This document shows, in pieces, positions 17,076-26,000 of a stretch of DNA of 64,000 nucleotides (position 1 is the stretch's first letter; each line of letters opens with the position of its first letter). Under the pieces are notes generated by a model. The model did not search any database. It saw only the letters and a program-made list of their open reading frames with translations, and was not told the origin of the DNA. Location: NCBI GenBank assembly GCA_050187175.1, contig JBFWXS010000001.1, positions 186,001-250,000 on the forward strand, in the 5' to 3' direction. This DNA is from Zeimonas sp050187175 (GTDB lineage Bacteria > Pseudomonadota > Gammaproteobacteria > Burkholderiales > Burkholderiaceae_E). The translations under genes were made by a program, and so were the position numbers.

Positions 17076-18533
17076 TCAGAACAGGTCGAAGTACTCGCGA
17101 TGCTCCCAGTCGGTGACCTCGGCCTCGAAGCGGCTGATCTCGGCTTCCTTGATGCGGATGAAGTAGTCGATGAAGGCATCGCCGAAGCCGCGGCGCAGCA
17201 CTTCGTCTTCGCGCAGCGCGAGCAGCGCATCGCCGAGGCTGCGCGGCAGCAATGGCGCCTTCGCTTCATACGGCGTGTCGGCCGACGGGCCGGGGTCGAG
17301 GCCGCGCCGCACGCCGTCGAGGCCGGCATGGATCTGCGACGCGAGATACAGGTACGGATTGGCCGCCGGCTCGCCGATGCGGTTCTCCAGCCGCGTGGCG
17401 CCGTCGCCGGGGCCGCCGATCAGCCGCAGCATCGCGCCGCGGTTGTCGCGCCCCCAGGTGGCGCGATCGGGTGCCAGCGAATTGGGCCGGAAGCGCCGGT
17501 AGCCGTTGATGGTCGGCGCGGCGAACGCGGCCGCGCCGCGCGCATGCGCCAGCAGCCCGGCCATGAAGCGCTGGCCGACCGGCGACAGCCACGCCGCCGC
17601 CGAATTGGGCGGGCCGTCCGCAGCCTCGGGGACGAACACGTTGCGCCCGCTGTCGAGGGCCACCAGCGACTGATGCAGATGCCAGCCCGAGGACATGACC
17701 TGCGGCAGCCTGGGCCGGCACATGAAGGTGACGTGATAGCCGTGGCGCCGCGCGATCTGCTTGGCGGCGCTGCGGAACAGGATCATCGAGTCGGCCGGCG
17801 TCATGCCGACCGTCGGCCCGAACACGAACTCGATCTGGCTCGGTCCCAGCTCGATCTCCATCGAGCGCAGCGGCAGGCCCAGCGACTGCAGATGGCCGCG
17901 CAGCAGCTCGACGACAGGCTCGAGCTGGTCGTAGCGCTGCTCGGCGAGCAGCCGGTAGCCGGTATTGAGCAGCGCGACCTGCGGCGGCTCGCCGGGCCAG
18001 CCCGCGTCGGCCGGCGCGAGCCGCGGATCGACCACGCGATAGACGTGGAACTCGACCTCTAGCCCCACCATGTAGCCGAAGCCCTCGGCCGCCAGCTCGG
18101 CCAGCGCGCGCCGGTAGACGGCGCGGGTGTCGTACGGCACCGGGCGCCCGTCATGGAAATAGGCATCGCACTGCAGCCAGCCGGTCTTGGTGGTCCACGG
18201 CAGAATGCGGAAGGTGCCGGGATCGGGGACGATCAGTACGTCGGACGCGCCCTGGAAATCGCTGCTGCCCATGCCGGCGCCCGACGTGAACACCGGCCAT
18301 GCCGTGCGGTCCGAGGTGTCCTTCAGCAGATTGGTGCCGACCAGACCGATGCCGCTGCGCAGCACCGCGAGCGCCTCGGCGGCCACCAGCGTCTTGCCGC
18401 GCACCAGCCCGTGCTGATCGGCGAAGGCGAAGCGCACCACCTCGAGCCGCTCGTCGCGAATGGTGCGTTCGACCTCGGCGGCCGCGGCGGCCTGCACGTC
18501 GGACCACAGGCCGTGGCGTTCGACGAAGCTCAT
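17076..18533 (-). CDS. Glutamine synthetase-like ligase (gamma-glutamyl-amine/anilide type)
   Basis: 485 residues, full-length glutamine synthetase fold. Catalytic residues are conserved: GLEVEFHVY and MEIELGPSQIEF (metal glutamates), SGWHLHQS (histidine), the NGYRRFRPNSLAP region and RLENRIGEPAANPYLY. Family members outside primary nitrogen assimilation join glutamate to amines; aniline degraders use one (AtdA1/TdnQ) to make gamma-glutamylanilide before a Rieske dioxygenase acts. Here the gene follows a Rieske oxygenase with a 1-base gap, which supports the same logic for an amino-aromatic substrate. No amidohydrolase partner is seen. Confidence 0.82.
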   Translation of the reverse strand: MSFVERHGLWSDVQAAAAAEVERTIRDERLEVVRFAFADQHGLVRGKTLVAAEALAVLRSGIGLVGTNLLKDTSDRTAWPVFTSGAGMGSSDFQGASDVLIVPDPGTFRILPWTTKTGWLQCDAYFHDGRPVPYDTRAVYRRALAELAAEGFGYMVGLEVEFHVYRVVDPRLAPADAGWPGEPPQVALLNTGYRLLAEQRYDQLEPVVELLRGHLQSLGLPLRSMEIELGPSQIEFVFGPTVGMTPADSMILFRSAAKQIARRHGYHVTFMCRPRLPQVMSSGWHLHQSLVALDSGRNVFVPEAADGPPNSAAAWLSPVGQRFMAGLLAHARGAAAFAAPTINGYRRFRPNSLAPDRATWGRDNRGAMLRLIGGPGDGATRLENRIGEPAANPYLYLASQIHAGLDGVRRGLDPGPSADTPYEAKAPLLPRSLGDALLALREDEVLRRGFGDAFIDYFIRIKEAEISRFEAEVTDWEHREYFDLF

Positions 18534-18534
18534 C

Positions 18535-19902
18535 TCAGCCCCCGCTCGGCACCGCCGCGACGCCGTCGAACGCCGCCGACCACGGCGCGCGGCTGCGCCG
18601 GCGCCCGTCGATGCCGCGCCCGTAGTCGCGCATCTGCTCGTGACTGCCGCTAGGGCCCACGCCGTCCATGGTGACCGGACCGCGGATCGCGCCGGCCTGT
18701 TCGGCCGACAGGCACATCGGCGGCGTACCGCCCTGCTCGACGGCGTCGATGGCCCGCAGCAGCAGGCGGCGGTAGGCGATCACCGCCTTGTCCGACGAGC
18801 CCAGATGCTCGCGCGTCCGGTCCTGGATGCCGCCCTGCGACTCGCAGGCCCACTGATCGTGCACGTTGATGTCCATTCCCATTCCGGTATAGGTCTGCGT
18901 CAGCTGCTCGGCGGCGTCGAAGCCCCAGCCGTTGTGCCGGCCCACGCGCGGCCGGTACTCGGGCAGCGCGTGCAGCTTGAGCCGCTGCTCGCGCATCAGC
19001 GCCTTGTCGACCGGCGCGCCGAAGCTGGTGAAGAACGCATACCAGTATGAATGAGTATCGTCGACCGGCACATGCCACTGCGTGATCGTCATCTCGTCGG
19101 ACAGCGGGATGGCGAACGCCTGTGGAAACAGCTGGTTGGTCAGCCGCACGTGCGTGTGCCGGTCGTCGATGCGGCGGAATGTCATCAGATGCAGGCCGTA
19201 ATCGGTCGGTTCCACGACGATGTCGGGTCGGTAGGACTCGCGCATGACGCGCGTCATCGGCATGTCGGAGTCGCTCGACGCGTTGCGGAACTGCCGGCCG
19301 TAAGCGGCTTCGCCGGTGGTCTCGTCCTCGAAGAAGCGGTGCAGGAACGACGCGTGCGCCGGATCGATGCCGACCTCCAGCGCCTGCAGCCAGTTGCAGT
19401 CCCACAAGCCCTTGAACGCGAACACATGCGAGTCGGGCGCGATGAAGCAGTCCAGCGCGGGGAACGCCGGCGGCTCGCCGTCGCCCAGATAGGCCCACAG
19501 CACGCCTGCCTTCTCGACCACGGGATAGGCGCGCTGGCGGATCCGTTCGGCGAGGCGGCTGCTGTCGGGCTCGGCCGGCGTCTCGACGCAGCGGCCGTCC
19601 ACATCGAACAGCCAGCCGTGGAATGCGCAGCGCAGGCCGCCCTGCTCGCGCCGGCCATAGGCGAGGTCCGCGCCGCGGTGCGGACAGTCGCGATCGAGCA
19701 GGCCCCAGCGCCCGGCTTCGTCGCGGAACAGCACCAGATCCTGGCCCAGCAGCCGCAGCGGCTTGACCGGCCGGATGCGGGTCTGTTCGGTGGAGAACTC
19801 GTCGAGCAGCGCAGCGGGCTGCCAGTAGCGGCGCAGCAGGCGGCCAGCGGGCTGGTCGGCGCCGACGCGCGTCATCCGTTCGTTCTGTTCGCGACTGATC
19901 AT
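18535..19902 (-). CDS. Rieske aromatic ring-hydroxylating oxygenase, alpha subunit
   Basis: 455 residues. The Rieske cluster CPHRGADLAYG...CAFHGW lies at about residues 75-95, and the mononuclear iron motif DPAHASFLH at about 182-190. It resembles the phthalate/phenoxybenzoate dioxygenase group, which needs no beta subunit. The start at 19902 has AGGA about 10 bases upstream; 28 in-frame residues beyond it reach into the regulatory region. It is the first gene of the leftward operon, divergent from the GntR regulator. No dedicated reductase or ferredoxin is encoded nearby. Confidence 0.85.
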   Translation of the reverse strand: MISREQNERMTRVGADQPAGRLLRRYWQPAALLDEFSTEQTRIRPVKPLRLLGQDLVLFRDEAGRWGLLDRDCPHRGADLAYGRREQGGLRCAFHGWLFDVDGRCVETPAEPDSSRLAERIRQRAYPVVEKAGVLWAYLGDGEPPAFPALDCFIAPDSHVFAFKGLWDCNWLQALEVGIDPAHASFLHRFFEDETTGEAAYGRQFRNASSDSDMPMTRVMRESYRPDIVVEPTDYGLHLMTFRRIDDRHTHVRLTNQLFPQAFAIPLSDEMTITQWHVPVDDTHSYWYAFFTSFGAPVDKALMREQRLKLHALPEYRPRVGRHNGWGFDAAEQLTQTYTGMGMDINVHDQWACESQGGIQDRTREHLGSSDKAVIAYRRLLLRAIDAVEQGGTPPMCLSAEQAGAIRGPVTMDGVGPSGSHEQMRDYGRGIDGRRRSRAPWSAAFDGVAAVPSGG

Positions 19903-19955
19903 GGGCGGACGTCCTGGAAAGGGTTGAGGACGGCGGCCGGCCGAGGTCCGGCGCG

Positions 19956-19965
19956 TTGTATACAA
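19956..19965. promoter_or_regulatory. TTGTATACAA operator candidate (GntR family)
   Basis: A perfect 10-bp palindrome in the gap between the Rieske oxygenase and the GntR regulator, with a further ATACAA half-site at 19981-19986. TTGTATACAA is the core of the classic GntR-family operator. It likely allows the adjacent regulator to control both divergent operons. Confidence 0.6.
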
Positions 19966-20063
19966 AGATCGTAACATGGCATACAAGGCCGTGTTAAGGG
20001 ATGTACACTGGTTCCGTCGACTCCGGCGCGGCAGCGAGTCCTCCTTCTTCGAACGGGCCTCCT

Positions 20064-20786
20064 ATGTCCCTGCAACGCACAGTTCTGGTCCGTCTGCGCG
20101 ACATGATCCTGCGCGGCGAGTTCGCGCCCGGCGAGCGGCTGGCCGAGATCCAGCTGGCCGAACGGCTGGACGCCTCGCGCACGCCGGTCCGCATCGCGCT
20201 GGTGACGCTCGAACAGGAAGGGCTGGTCGAGACCACCGAGACCGGCGGCTACGTGGTGCGCCGCTTCACCCCGCGCGAGATCGCCGACGCGATCGCGGTG
20301 CGCGGGCTGCTCGAGGGCATGGCGGCGCGGCTGGTCGCCGAGCATGGCGTCTCGCGGCAGCTGGACCGCGATCTCGACGACTGCCTCGACGAGATCGACC
20401 GCATCCTGGCCAATGACCCGCTGACGCTGGATCACTACGCCGCCTACTCGGTGGCCAATGACCGGCTGCACGGACTGATCGTGAACGCCGCCGGCAATAC
20501 CGCGCTGGCGCGCGCCATCGAACTCAACGACAAGCTGCCGTTCGCCAAGGCGAGCGCGATGCTGCCAATGCAGGCGGCGCTGGACAGCGACCGCCAGTGG
20601 ATGCTGTACGCCCACCGCCAGCATCACATGCTGGCCGACGCGCTGCGCCGCGGCCAGAGCGCGCGCGCGCAGGCGATCGCCGAGGAGCACGTCAACGTCG
20701 CGCAGACCAGCCTGCGCTACGCGATCGACCGGCGCGACGAAAGCGTGCGGCTGCTGCCCGGCATCCGGCTGGTGTCCGGCGGCTGA
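20064..20786 (+). CDS. GntR-family regulator, FadR/FCD subfamily
   Basis: 240 residues: winged helix at residues 5-70 (LRDMILRGEFAPGERL, then LAERLDASRTPVRIALVTLEQEGLV) followed by an FCD ligand-binding domain (RGLLEGMAARLVAE; D and H residues in ANDRLHGLI and YAHRQHHMLADAL that usually bind metal). I prefer ATG 20064 over ATG 20001, whose extra 21 residues are low-complexity and lie close to the operator. It probably derepresses the Rieske and pca operons on binding a pathway intermediate. pcaB follows after 11 bases. Confidence 0.85.
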   Translation: MSLQRTVLVRLRDMILRGEFAPGERLAEIQLAERLDASRTPVRIALVTLEQEGLVETTETGGYVVRRFTPREIADAIAVRGLLEGMAARLVAEHGVSRQLDRDLDDCLDEIDRILANDPLTLDHYAAYSVANDRLHGLIVNAAGNTALARAIELNDKLPFAKASAMLPMQAALDSDRQWMLYAHRQHHMLADALRRGQSARAQAIAEEHVNVAQTSLRYAIDRRDESVRLLPGIRLVSGG

Positions 20787-20797
20787 GCCGCAGCGCC

Positions 20798-22210
20798 ATG
20801 GCTGCTCCGCCCCGCACCGATGCCTTGCGCGGCATGCTGCGCGCGCCGTCGCTGGCGCCGCTGCTCGGCGACGCCGCGCTGCTGTCCGCCATGCTGCGCT
20901 TCGAGGCCGCGCTGGCGCTCGCGCAGGCCGACCACGGCTTGGTGCCGCGACCGGCGGCCGAGACGATCGAGCGCGTCTGCATGGCACTGGCGGCCGATCC
21001 GTCGCCGCTGGACCCGGCCGGGCTGGCGCAGCAGGCGCGCCGCGCCAGCACGCTGGCGATCCCCTTCGTCAAGCGGCTCACCGACGTGGTGGCCGCGGTC
21101 GATACCGAGGCCGGCCGCTATGTGCATCTGGGCGCGACCAGCCAGGACGTGATCGATTCGGCCACGTCGCTGGTGCTGCGCGATGCCGGCCGCGCCGTCG
21201 ACCCGCTGCTGCGGCACCTGGCGGGCGCGCTCGCAGCGCTGGCCGACCGGCATCGCCGCACGCCGATGACCGGCCGCACGCTGCTGCAGGCCGCGGTGCC
21301 GATCAGCTTCGGCTGGAAGGCCGCCGGCTGGCTGGCGCAGACGATGCGCACGCGGCGCGCACTGGCCGAGCTCATCGATGCCCATGCGCTGCTGCAGTTC
21401 GGCGGCGCCAGCGGCACGCTGGCGGCCCTGGGTACGGACGCCGCGGCGCTGACCGCACTGCTGGCGCAGCGGCTGGGCCTGCCGCCGGCGCCGATCTCGT
21501 GGCACGGCGCGCGCGACGGCTTCGCCCGCATCGGCGCCGAGCTGGCCGTGCTGTGCGGCGGCATGGCGCGGATCGGCCGCGACGTCTCGCTGCTGATGCA
21601 GCCCGAAGTCGCTGAAGCCTTCGAGCCGGCCGGCGCGGGGCGCGGCGCTTCGTCGGCGATGCCGCACAAGCGCAATCCGGTGGGCTCGATGCTGGCGCTC
21701 GAAGCGGCGTACCGTGCGCCCGGGCTGGCTGCCACCTTGCTCGGCGAGCTGGCCTCCGAACATGAGCGGGGGCTCGGCACCTGGCAGCACAGCGCCTTCG
21801 TGCTGTTCGATCTGTTCGACGCCGCCGGCAGCGCCGTCGACGCGATCGTCGAGGTAATGGACGGACTGCGGCTGGACACGGCTGCGATGCGCGCCAATCT
21901 CGACGCACGACAGGGCTTCGTCTACGCCGAGGCGCTAGCCATGCGGCTGGCCGAGACGCTGGGCAAGGCGGCCGCGCAGCAGCGCGTCGAAGCGCTGTGC
22001 CGACAGGCGCTGGATCGCGGCATCAGTCTGCCGCAGGCGCTGGCCGACGACGCCGAGCTGATGTCGCGCCCCGATGCGGCGCAGCTGGCCGACGTGTTCG
22101 AGCCGTCGGCGCAGCTGGCCGGCGCCGATGCGATGATCGATGCCGTGCTCGCGCAGTGGCGGACCGGCGAACCGGGGCGGGCCGGCGAACCGGAGCAGCC
22201 CGGCGGCTGA
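20798..22210 (+). CDS. pcaB: 3-carboxy-cis,cis-muconate cycloisomerase (PcaB)
   Basis: 470 residues of the fumarase/aspartase superfamily. The family signature GASSAMPHKRNPVGS is at about residue 285, and GATSQDVIDSA at about 110. PcaB lactonises the ring-cleavage product of protocatechuate in the beta-ketoadipate pathway. The ATG at 20798 follows the GntR stop by 11 bases. The next gene encodes the two following steps, which supports the assignment. The C-terminus carries a short EPGRAGEPEQPGG tail encoded by a small repeat. Confidence 0.88.
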   Translation: MAAPPRTDALRGMLRAPSLAPLLGDAALLSAMLRFEAALALAQADHGLVPRPAAETIERVCMALAADPSPLDPAGLAQQARRASTLAIPFVKRLTDVVAAVDTEAGRYVHLGATSQDVIDSATSLVLRDAGRAVDPLLRHLAGALAALADRHRRTPMTGRTLLQAAVPISFGWKAAGWLAQTMRTRRALAELIDAHALLQFGGASGTLAALGTDAAALTALLAQRLGLPPAPISWHGARDGFARIGAELAVLCGGMARIGRDVSLLMQPEVAEAFEPAGAGRGASSAMPHKRNPVGSMLALEAAYRAPGLAATLLGELASEHERGLGTWQHSAFVLFDLFDAAGSAVDAIVEVMDGLRLDTAAMRANLDARQGFVYAEALAMRLAETLGKAAAQQRVEALCRQALDRGISLPQALADDAELMSRPDAAQLADVFEPSAQLAGADAMIDAVLAQWRTGEPGRAGEPEQPGG

Positions 22211-22295
22211 ACACAGACCGCCGCGCGGCTCCGGGTTGGCGCCACTTCCGGATGCAGCCGCTTGTCGATTAGACTCGCCGCCAAGGAGATCTTCC

Positions 22296-23504
22296 ATGCC
22301 CTTTCTGCAGCGTGACGGCGCCCGCCTGTTCTGGCGGCTCGACGGTGATCCGGCTCGGCCGGTACTGACCCTGCTCAACTCGCTAGGCACCGACCACACG
22401 CTGTGGGAACCGGTGATGCCGGCGCTGCTGCGCCGCTTCCGCATCCTGCGGATGGACAAGCCGGGCCACGGCGCATCGGAAGCACGCGCCGGCGACTACA
22501 CGATCGACCAGCTCGGCCAGGACGTGCTGGCCGTGCTCGACGCGGCCGGTGTCGAGCGCACGCATCTGTGCGGCGTCTCGATCGGCGGCATGCTGAGCAT
22601 GTGGCTGGCGGCGAACGCGCCGCAGCGCGTCGATCGCGCAGTGCTGTCTAACACTTCGGCCAAAGTGCTCAGCGAGGGCTTCGCCGACCGCATCGCCGCG
22701 GTACGCAAGTCGGGGATGGCGGGCATCGCCGACACGGTGCTGGGCCGCTTCTTCACGCCGCGCTTCGTGGCGCGCGCCGACGAGCGCTATCACAGCATCC
22801 GCACCACGCTGCTGCAGGTCGACCCGGACGGCTATGCAGGCTGCTGCGCGGCGCTGCGCGACATGGACCTGCGGCCGGCGCTCGGCGCGATCCGCGCGCC
22901 GGTGCTGGTGATCACCGGCAGCGGCGACCAGTCGACGCCGCCGGCCATGGGCGAGGCGATCGTCGCCGCGATCCCGGGCGCGCGCCACGTCGAGCTGCCG
23001 CTGGCGCACATTCCGCACGTCGAGGTGCCGGCGCGCTTCGTCGATCTGGTGGTGCGCTTCTGCGAAGGCGAAGGGCTGCGCGATACGCCCGACGCGAGCT
23101 GGCCGCTGCGCAGCGCGCCTATCGCCGAACAGGCACGCTACGAGCGCGGCATCGAACGGCGCAGCCAGGCGCTGGGCCACGACTACGTCAAGGCGCGCCT
23201 GCAGGGCGCGACGCCGGTGACCGCCACCTTCCAGGAGTTCATCACGCGCTATGCGTGGGGCGAGGTCTGGACGCGGCCGATCTTCGACGATCGCACACGC
23301 CGGCTGGCCGTGCTGGCGATCACCTGCGCGCTGGGGCGGTGGGAGGAGTTCGACCTGCATCTGCGCGCCGGTCTGGAGAACGAACTCGAGGTGGCCGAGG
23401 TCGAGGAGCTGCTGCTGCAATGCGCCGTCTATGCCGGCGTGCCGGCCGCTAACACCGCCTTCCAGCACCTGAACGCACGATTGAACGCGAACGCCAAGGC
23501 CTGA
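22296..23504 (+). CDS. pcaL: 3-oxoadipate enol-lactonase / 4-carboxymuconolactone decarboxylase fusion (PcaL)
   Basis: 402-residue fusion. Residues 1-255 are an alpha/beta hydrolase (PcaD) with the GVSIGG nucleophile elbow (serine about residue 93) and a late histidine in LAHIPHVE. Residues 275-400 are a carboxymuconolactone decarboxylase domain (PcaC) with TFQEFITRYAWGEVW and the VEELLLQCAVYAGVPAANTA helix. Together they decarboxylate and hydrolyse the lactones from PcaB to 3-oxoadipate. AAGGAGA precedes the ATG at 22296. The same fusion is known from several bacteria. Confidence 0.9.
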   Translation: MPFLQRDGARLFWRLDGDPARPVLTLLNSLGTDHTLWEPVMPALLRRFRILRMDKPGHGASEARAGDYTIDQLGQDVLAVLDAAGVERTHLCGVSIGGMLSMWLAANAPQRVDRAVLSNTSAKVLSEGFADRIAAVRKSGMAGIADTVLGRFFTPRFVARADERYHSIRTTLLQVDPDGYAGCCAALRDMDLRPALGAIRAPVLVITGSGDQSTPPAMGEAIVAAIPGARHVELPLAHIPHVEVPARFVDLVVRFCEGEGLRDTPDASWPLRSAPIAEQARYERGIERRSQALGHDYVKARLQGATPVTATFQEFITRYAWGEVWTRPIFDDRTRRLAVLAITCALGRWEEFDLHLRAGLENELEVAEVEELLLQCAVYAGVPAANTAFQHLNARLNANAKA

Positions 23505-23549
23505 ATCCGCGCCGCACGCCGGCACCCGCGCAGCGGAGGGCGCGACACC

Positions 23550-24059
23550 ATGCGACTGCTGGAGATTCTCGCCAAACTGTTCGCGGTCTTCGCCGGACTG
23601 GTCATGATGACGGTGGCGCTAGCGACCTGCGGCAGCATCTTCTCGCGCGCTGCGCTGGGCGCGTCGCTGCTCGGCGACTTCGAGCTGGTGCAGGTGGGCA
23701 TGGCCTTCGCGGTCGCTTCGTTCATGCCGCTGTGCCAATTGCGGCGCGGCCACATCATCGTCGACTTCTTCACCACCGGCGCCCGGCCACGAACGCGCCA
23801 CGCGCTCGATCGCATCGGCTGCGCGCTGGTCGGGCTGATGTGCGGACTGCTGGCATGGCGCACGCTGCTCGGCGGACTCAGCGCGAAGGAATCGCAGTCG
23901 GTGACCATGCTGCTGCAGTTTCCCGAATGGATCGCGTTCGTGTCCATGGTGCCGCCGCTGGCGCTGACCGCGGTCATCGGCCTGCTGCAGGCGCTGCGGC
24001 CGATGTCCGACGGTGCGCAGCCGGACATCACGGCATTGCGCGAGCCGCTGTCGCCATGA
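23550..24059 (+). CDS. TRAP transporter small permease (DctQ)
   Basis: 169 residues with four hydrophobic segments (starting at about residues 10, 45, 88 and 130) and the DctQ pattern RRGHIIVDFF after the second. It bridges the binding protein and DctM in sodium- or proton-driven TRAP uptake. It lies 45 bases after pcaL and just before DctM, so the operon couples protocatechuate-branch catabolism with uptake of its substrate. Confidence 0.87.
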   Translation: MRLLEILAKLFAVFAGLVMMTVALATCGSIFSRAALGASLLGDFELVQVGMAFAVASFMPLCQLRRGHIIVDFFTTGARPRTRHALDRIGCALVGLMCGLLAWRTLLGGLSAKESQSVTMLLQFPEWIAFVSMVPPLALTAVIGLLQALRPMSDGAQPDITALREPLSP

Positions 24060-24075
24060 TCGCCGGGCGCCTGCC

Positions 24076-25398
24076 ATGAGCCCGATCGCGTTGTGCCTGC
24101 TGATCTTCGCCATCATGCTGGGGCTGATGGCGGTCCGCATTCCGATCGCGGTCACGATGTTCGTCGCGGGGACCACCGGCTATCTGATCCAGGCCGGCTG
24201 GCTGCCGTACGCCAACTTCCTGAAGACGCAGACCTACTCGCGCTTCTCCAGCTATGACTTGTCGGTGATTCCGCTGTTCCTGCTGATGGGGCAGTTCGCG
24301 ATGCACGGCGGGCTGTCGCGCGCGCTGTTCTCGTTCGCCAACTGGCTGCTGTCGCGCGTGCGCGGCGGCATGGCGATGGCGGCCGTGCTGGCCTGCGCGT
24401 TCTTCGGCGCGGTCTGCGGCTCGTCGGTGGCCACGGCAGCGACGGTCAGCTCGGTGGCGCTGCCGGAGATGCGCCGGCACGGTTATTCGGGGCGGCTGGC
24501 GACGGCCACGCTGGCGGCCGGCGGCACGATGGGCATCATGATTCCGCCGTCGGTGATCCTGATCATCTATGCGATTCTCACCGAGCAGAACATCGCCAAG
24601 CTGTTCGCGGCTTCGGTGCTGCCCGGGCTGATCGCGATCGGCGGCTACCTGATCGCGATCAGCATCTACGTGCGGCTGGTGCCCGGTCACGCGCCGGCGC
24701 GCGATCATGAGACGCAGTTCGAGCGGCGCGACGCGCTGTTAGGCCTCGGCCCGATCGTGCTGATCTTCGTACTGGTGTTCGGCGGCATCTACGGCGGATT
24801 GTTCACGCCGACCGAAGGCGCCGCCGTCGGCGCGATCGCCACCTTCGTGCTGGCGCTGGCGCGCCGCGAGCTGAGCTTCGCCAAGATCCGCGCGAGCTTC
24901 TATCAAACCGCCGAAAGCTCGGCGATGATCTTCCTGATCTTCATCGGGGCCGACCTGATGAACTCGGCGCTGGCGCTCACGCAAGTGCCGGCGCAGCTCG
25001 CGCAGGCGGTCGGCAATTCGGGCTGGCCGCCGCTTGCGATCGTCGCGGCGATACTGGTGTTCTACATCGTGCTCGGCTGCGTGATGGACGAGCTGTCGAT
25101 GATCCTGCTGACGATCCCGATCTTCTTCCCGATGGTGATGGGCCTGGAGCTGTGGGGCCTGGGCTACGACGAGAAGGCGATCTGGTTCGGCATCCTGATC
25201 CTGATGGTGGTCGGCATAGGGCTGATCGCACCGCCGGTCGGGCTGAACGTCTATGTGGTCAACGGCATGTCCAAGGACGTGCCGATCGGCGAGAGCTATC
25301 GCGGCGTCGTGCCCTTCCTGATTAGCGATGTGCTGAGGATGATCCTGCTGCTGTTCACGCCCGGTCTGACGCTGTTCCTGGTCCGCCTGATGAACTGA
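24076..25398 (+). CDS. TRAP transporter large permease (DctM)
   Basis: 440 residues, normal for DctM, with about a dozen membrane helices. Family segments are seen: FFGAVCGSSVATAATVSSVALPEM, GGTMGIMIPPSVILIIY, and GLFTPTEGAAVGA. The in-frame ATG at 24076 fits the family start, 16 bases after dctQ. It forms the ion-coupled channel and probably works with the binding protein at 15945-16988. Confidence 0.88.
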   Translation: MSPIALCLLIFAIMLGLMAVRIPIAVTMFVAGTTGYLIQAGWLPYANFLKTQTYSRFSSYDLSVIPLFLLMGQFAMHGGLSRALFSFANWLLSRVRGGMAMAAVLACAFFGAVCGSSVATAATVSSVALPEMRRHGYSGRLATATLAAGGTMGIMIPPSVILIIYAILTEQNIAKLFAASVLPGLIAIGGYLIAISIYVRLVPGHAPARDHETQFERRDALLGLGPIVLIFVLVFGGIYGGLFTPTEGAAVGAIATFVLALARRELSFAKIRASFYQTAESSAMIFLIFIGADLMNSALALTQVPAQLAQAVGNSGWPPLAIVAAILVFYIVLGCVMDELSMILLTIPIFFPMVMGLELWGLGYDEKAIWFGILILMVVGIGLIAPPVGLNVYVVNGMSKDVPIGESYRGVVPFLISDVLRMILLLFTPGLTLFLVRLMN

Positions 25399-25485
25399 GC
25401 CGCTTTGATGAACTGAGGCGCCTGATGCATCGGGCGGACGGCGCCCGCTCAGTCGGCGCCCGCTCAGTCCGGCCGGCTCAGTTCA
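25391..25485. terminator. Candidate bidirectional terminator
   Basis: Between the convergent DctM and DUF3567 genes, TGAACTGAGCC (25391-25401) is perfectly complementary to GGCTCAGTTCA (25475-25485). The loop contains further CGCCCGCTCAGT repeats. The arms start inside the DctM stop region. No clear T-tract is present, so it is a structured boundary rather than a proven intrinsic terminator. Confidence 0.4.
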
Positions 25486-25493
25486 TGACCGGC

Positions 25494-25739
25494 TCAGTGC
25501 AGCACCAGCGGCTGCTGCATCAGCCCCTCGAACTGGCGCAGGAAGTCGTCGACCTCTTCGATCGAAGGCTCGGAGTCGATCAGTTGCTGCACGCTTTCAC
25601 GAAAGCTCTGGGCCAGGTCGCCGCCCAGGTAGATTTCGCGCCGGCCCAGCTTGTCCATGACCTCGAAGCCGCCGACGCGATTCTCCGCGTCCTTGAACTC
25701 GACGACACAGTAGCTCGGGCTGTTGTAGATCATGTTCAT
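25494..25739 (-). CDS. DUF3567 family protein
   Basis: 81 residues. It matches the small DUF3567 family characteristic of Burkholderiales: an N-terminal MIYNSPSYCVVEF strand, GFEVMDKLGRREIYLGGDLA, and the terminal LMQQPLVLH. Function is unknown. The ATG at 25739 has GGAGA seven bases upstream; a GTG two codons earlier is possible. It is a single gene, convergent with dctM. Confidence 0.82.
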   Translation of the reverse strand: MNMIYNSPSYCVVEFKDAENRVGGFEVMDKLGRREIYLGGDLAQSFRESVQQLIDSEPSIEEVDDFLRQFEGLMQQPLVLH

Positions 25740-26000
25740 ATGCACTCTCCAGTGCTCCTAACATGGTGTCGGCACGCAGCGTTTCAAGTTGAGCCCGGAC
25801 CGACCCGCACAAGCGCCATTCCGACCGGCAGCCCTCCCTTGATACTACGGACGAGCGGTCGATCCGGTTTACGTGCAGCGAGCCAGGGGCCCGGGCACGG
25901 GGCGACAGACTGTCGTGAATCGTCAGCTTGGTTGATCGGCGGGAGGGGCACGCCGTTCAGGTGAAAGGGCTTGGTCCGCTGCGGCCCGGTCCGCCGCAGC

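Noticed and set aside
17076..18533. Housekeeping glutamine synthetase GlnA
   Set aside because: It lies inside a catabolic operon next to a Rieske oxygenase, and its sequence resembles the amine-ligase branch rather than GlnA.
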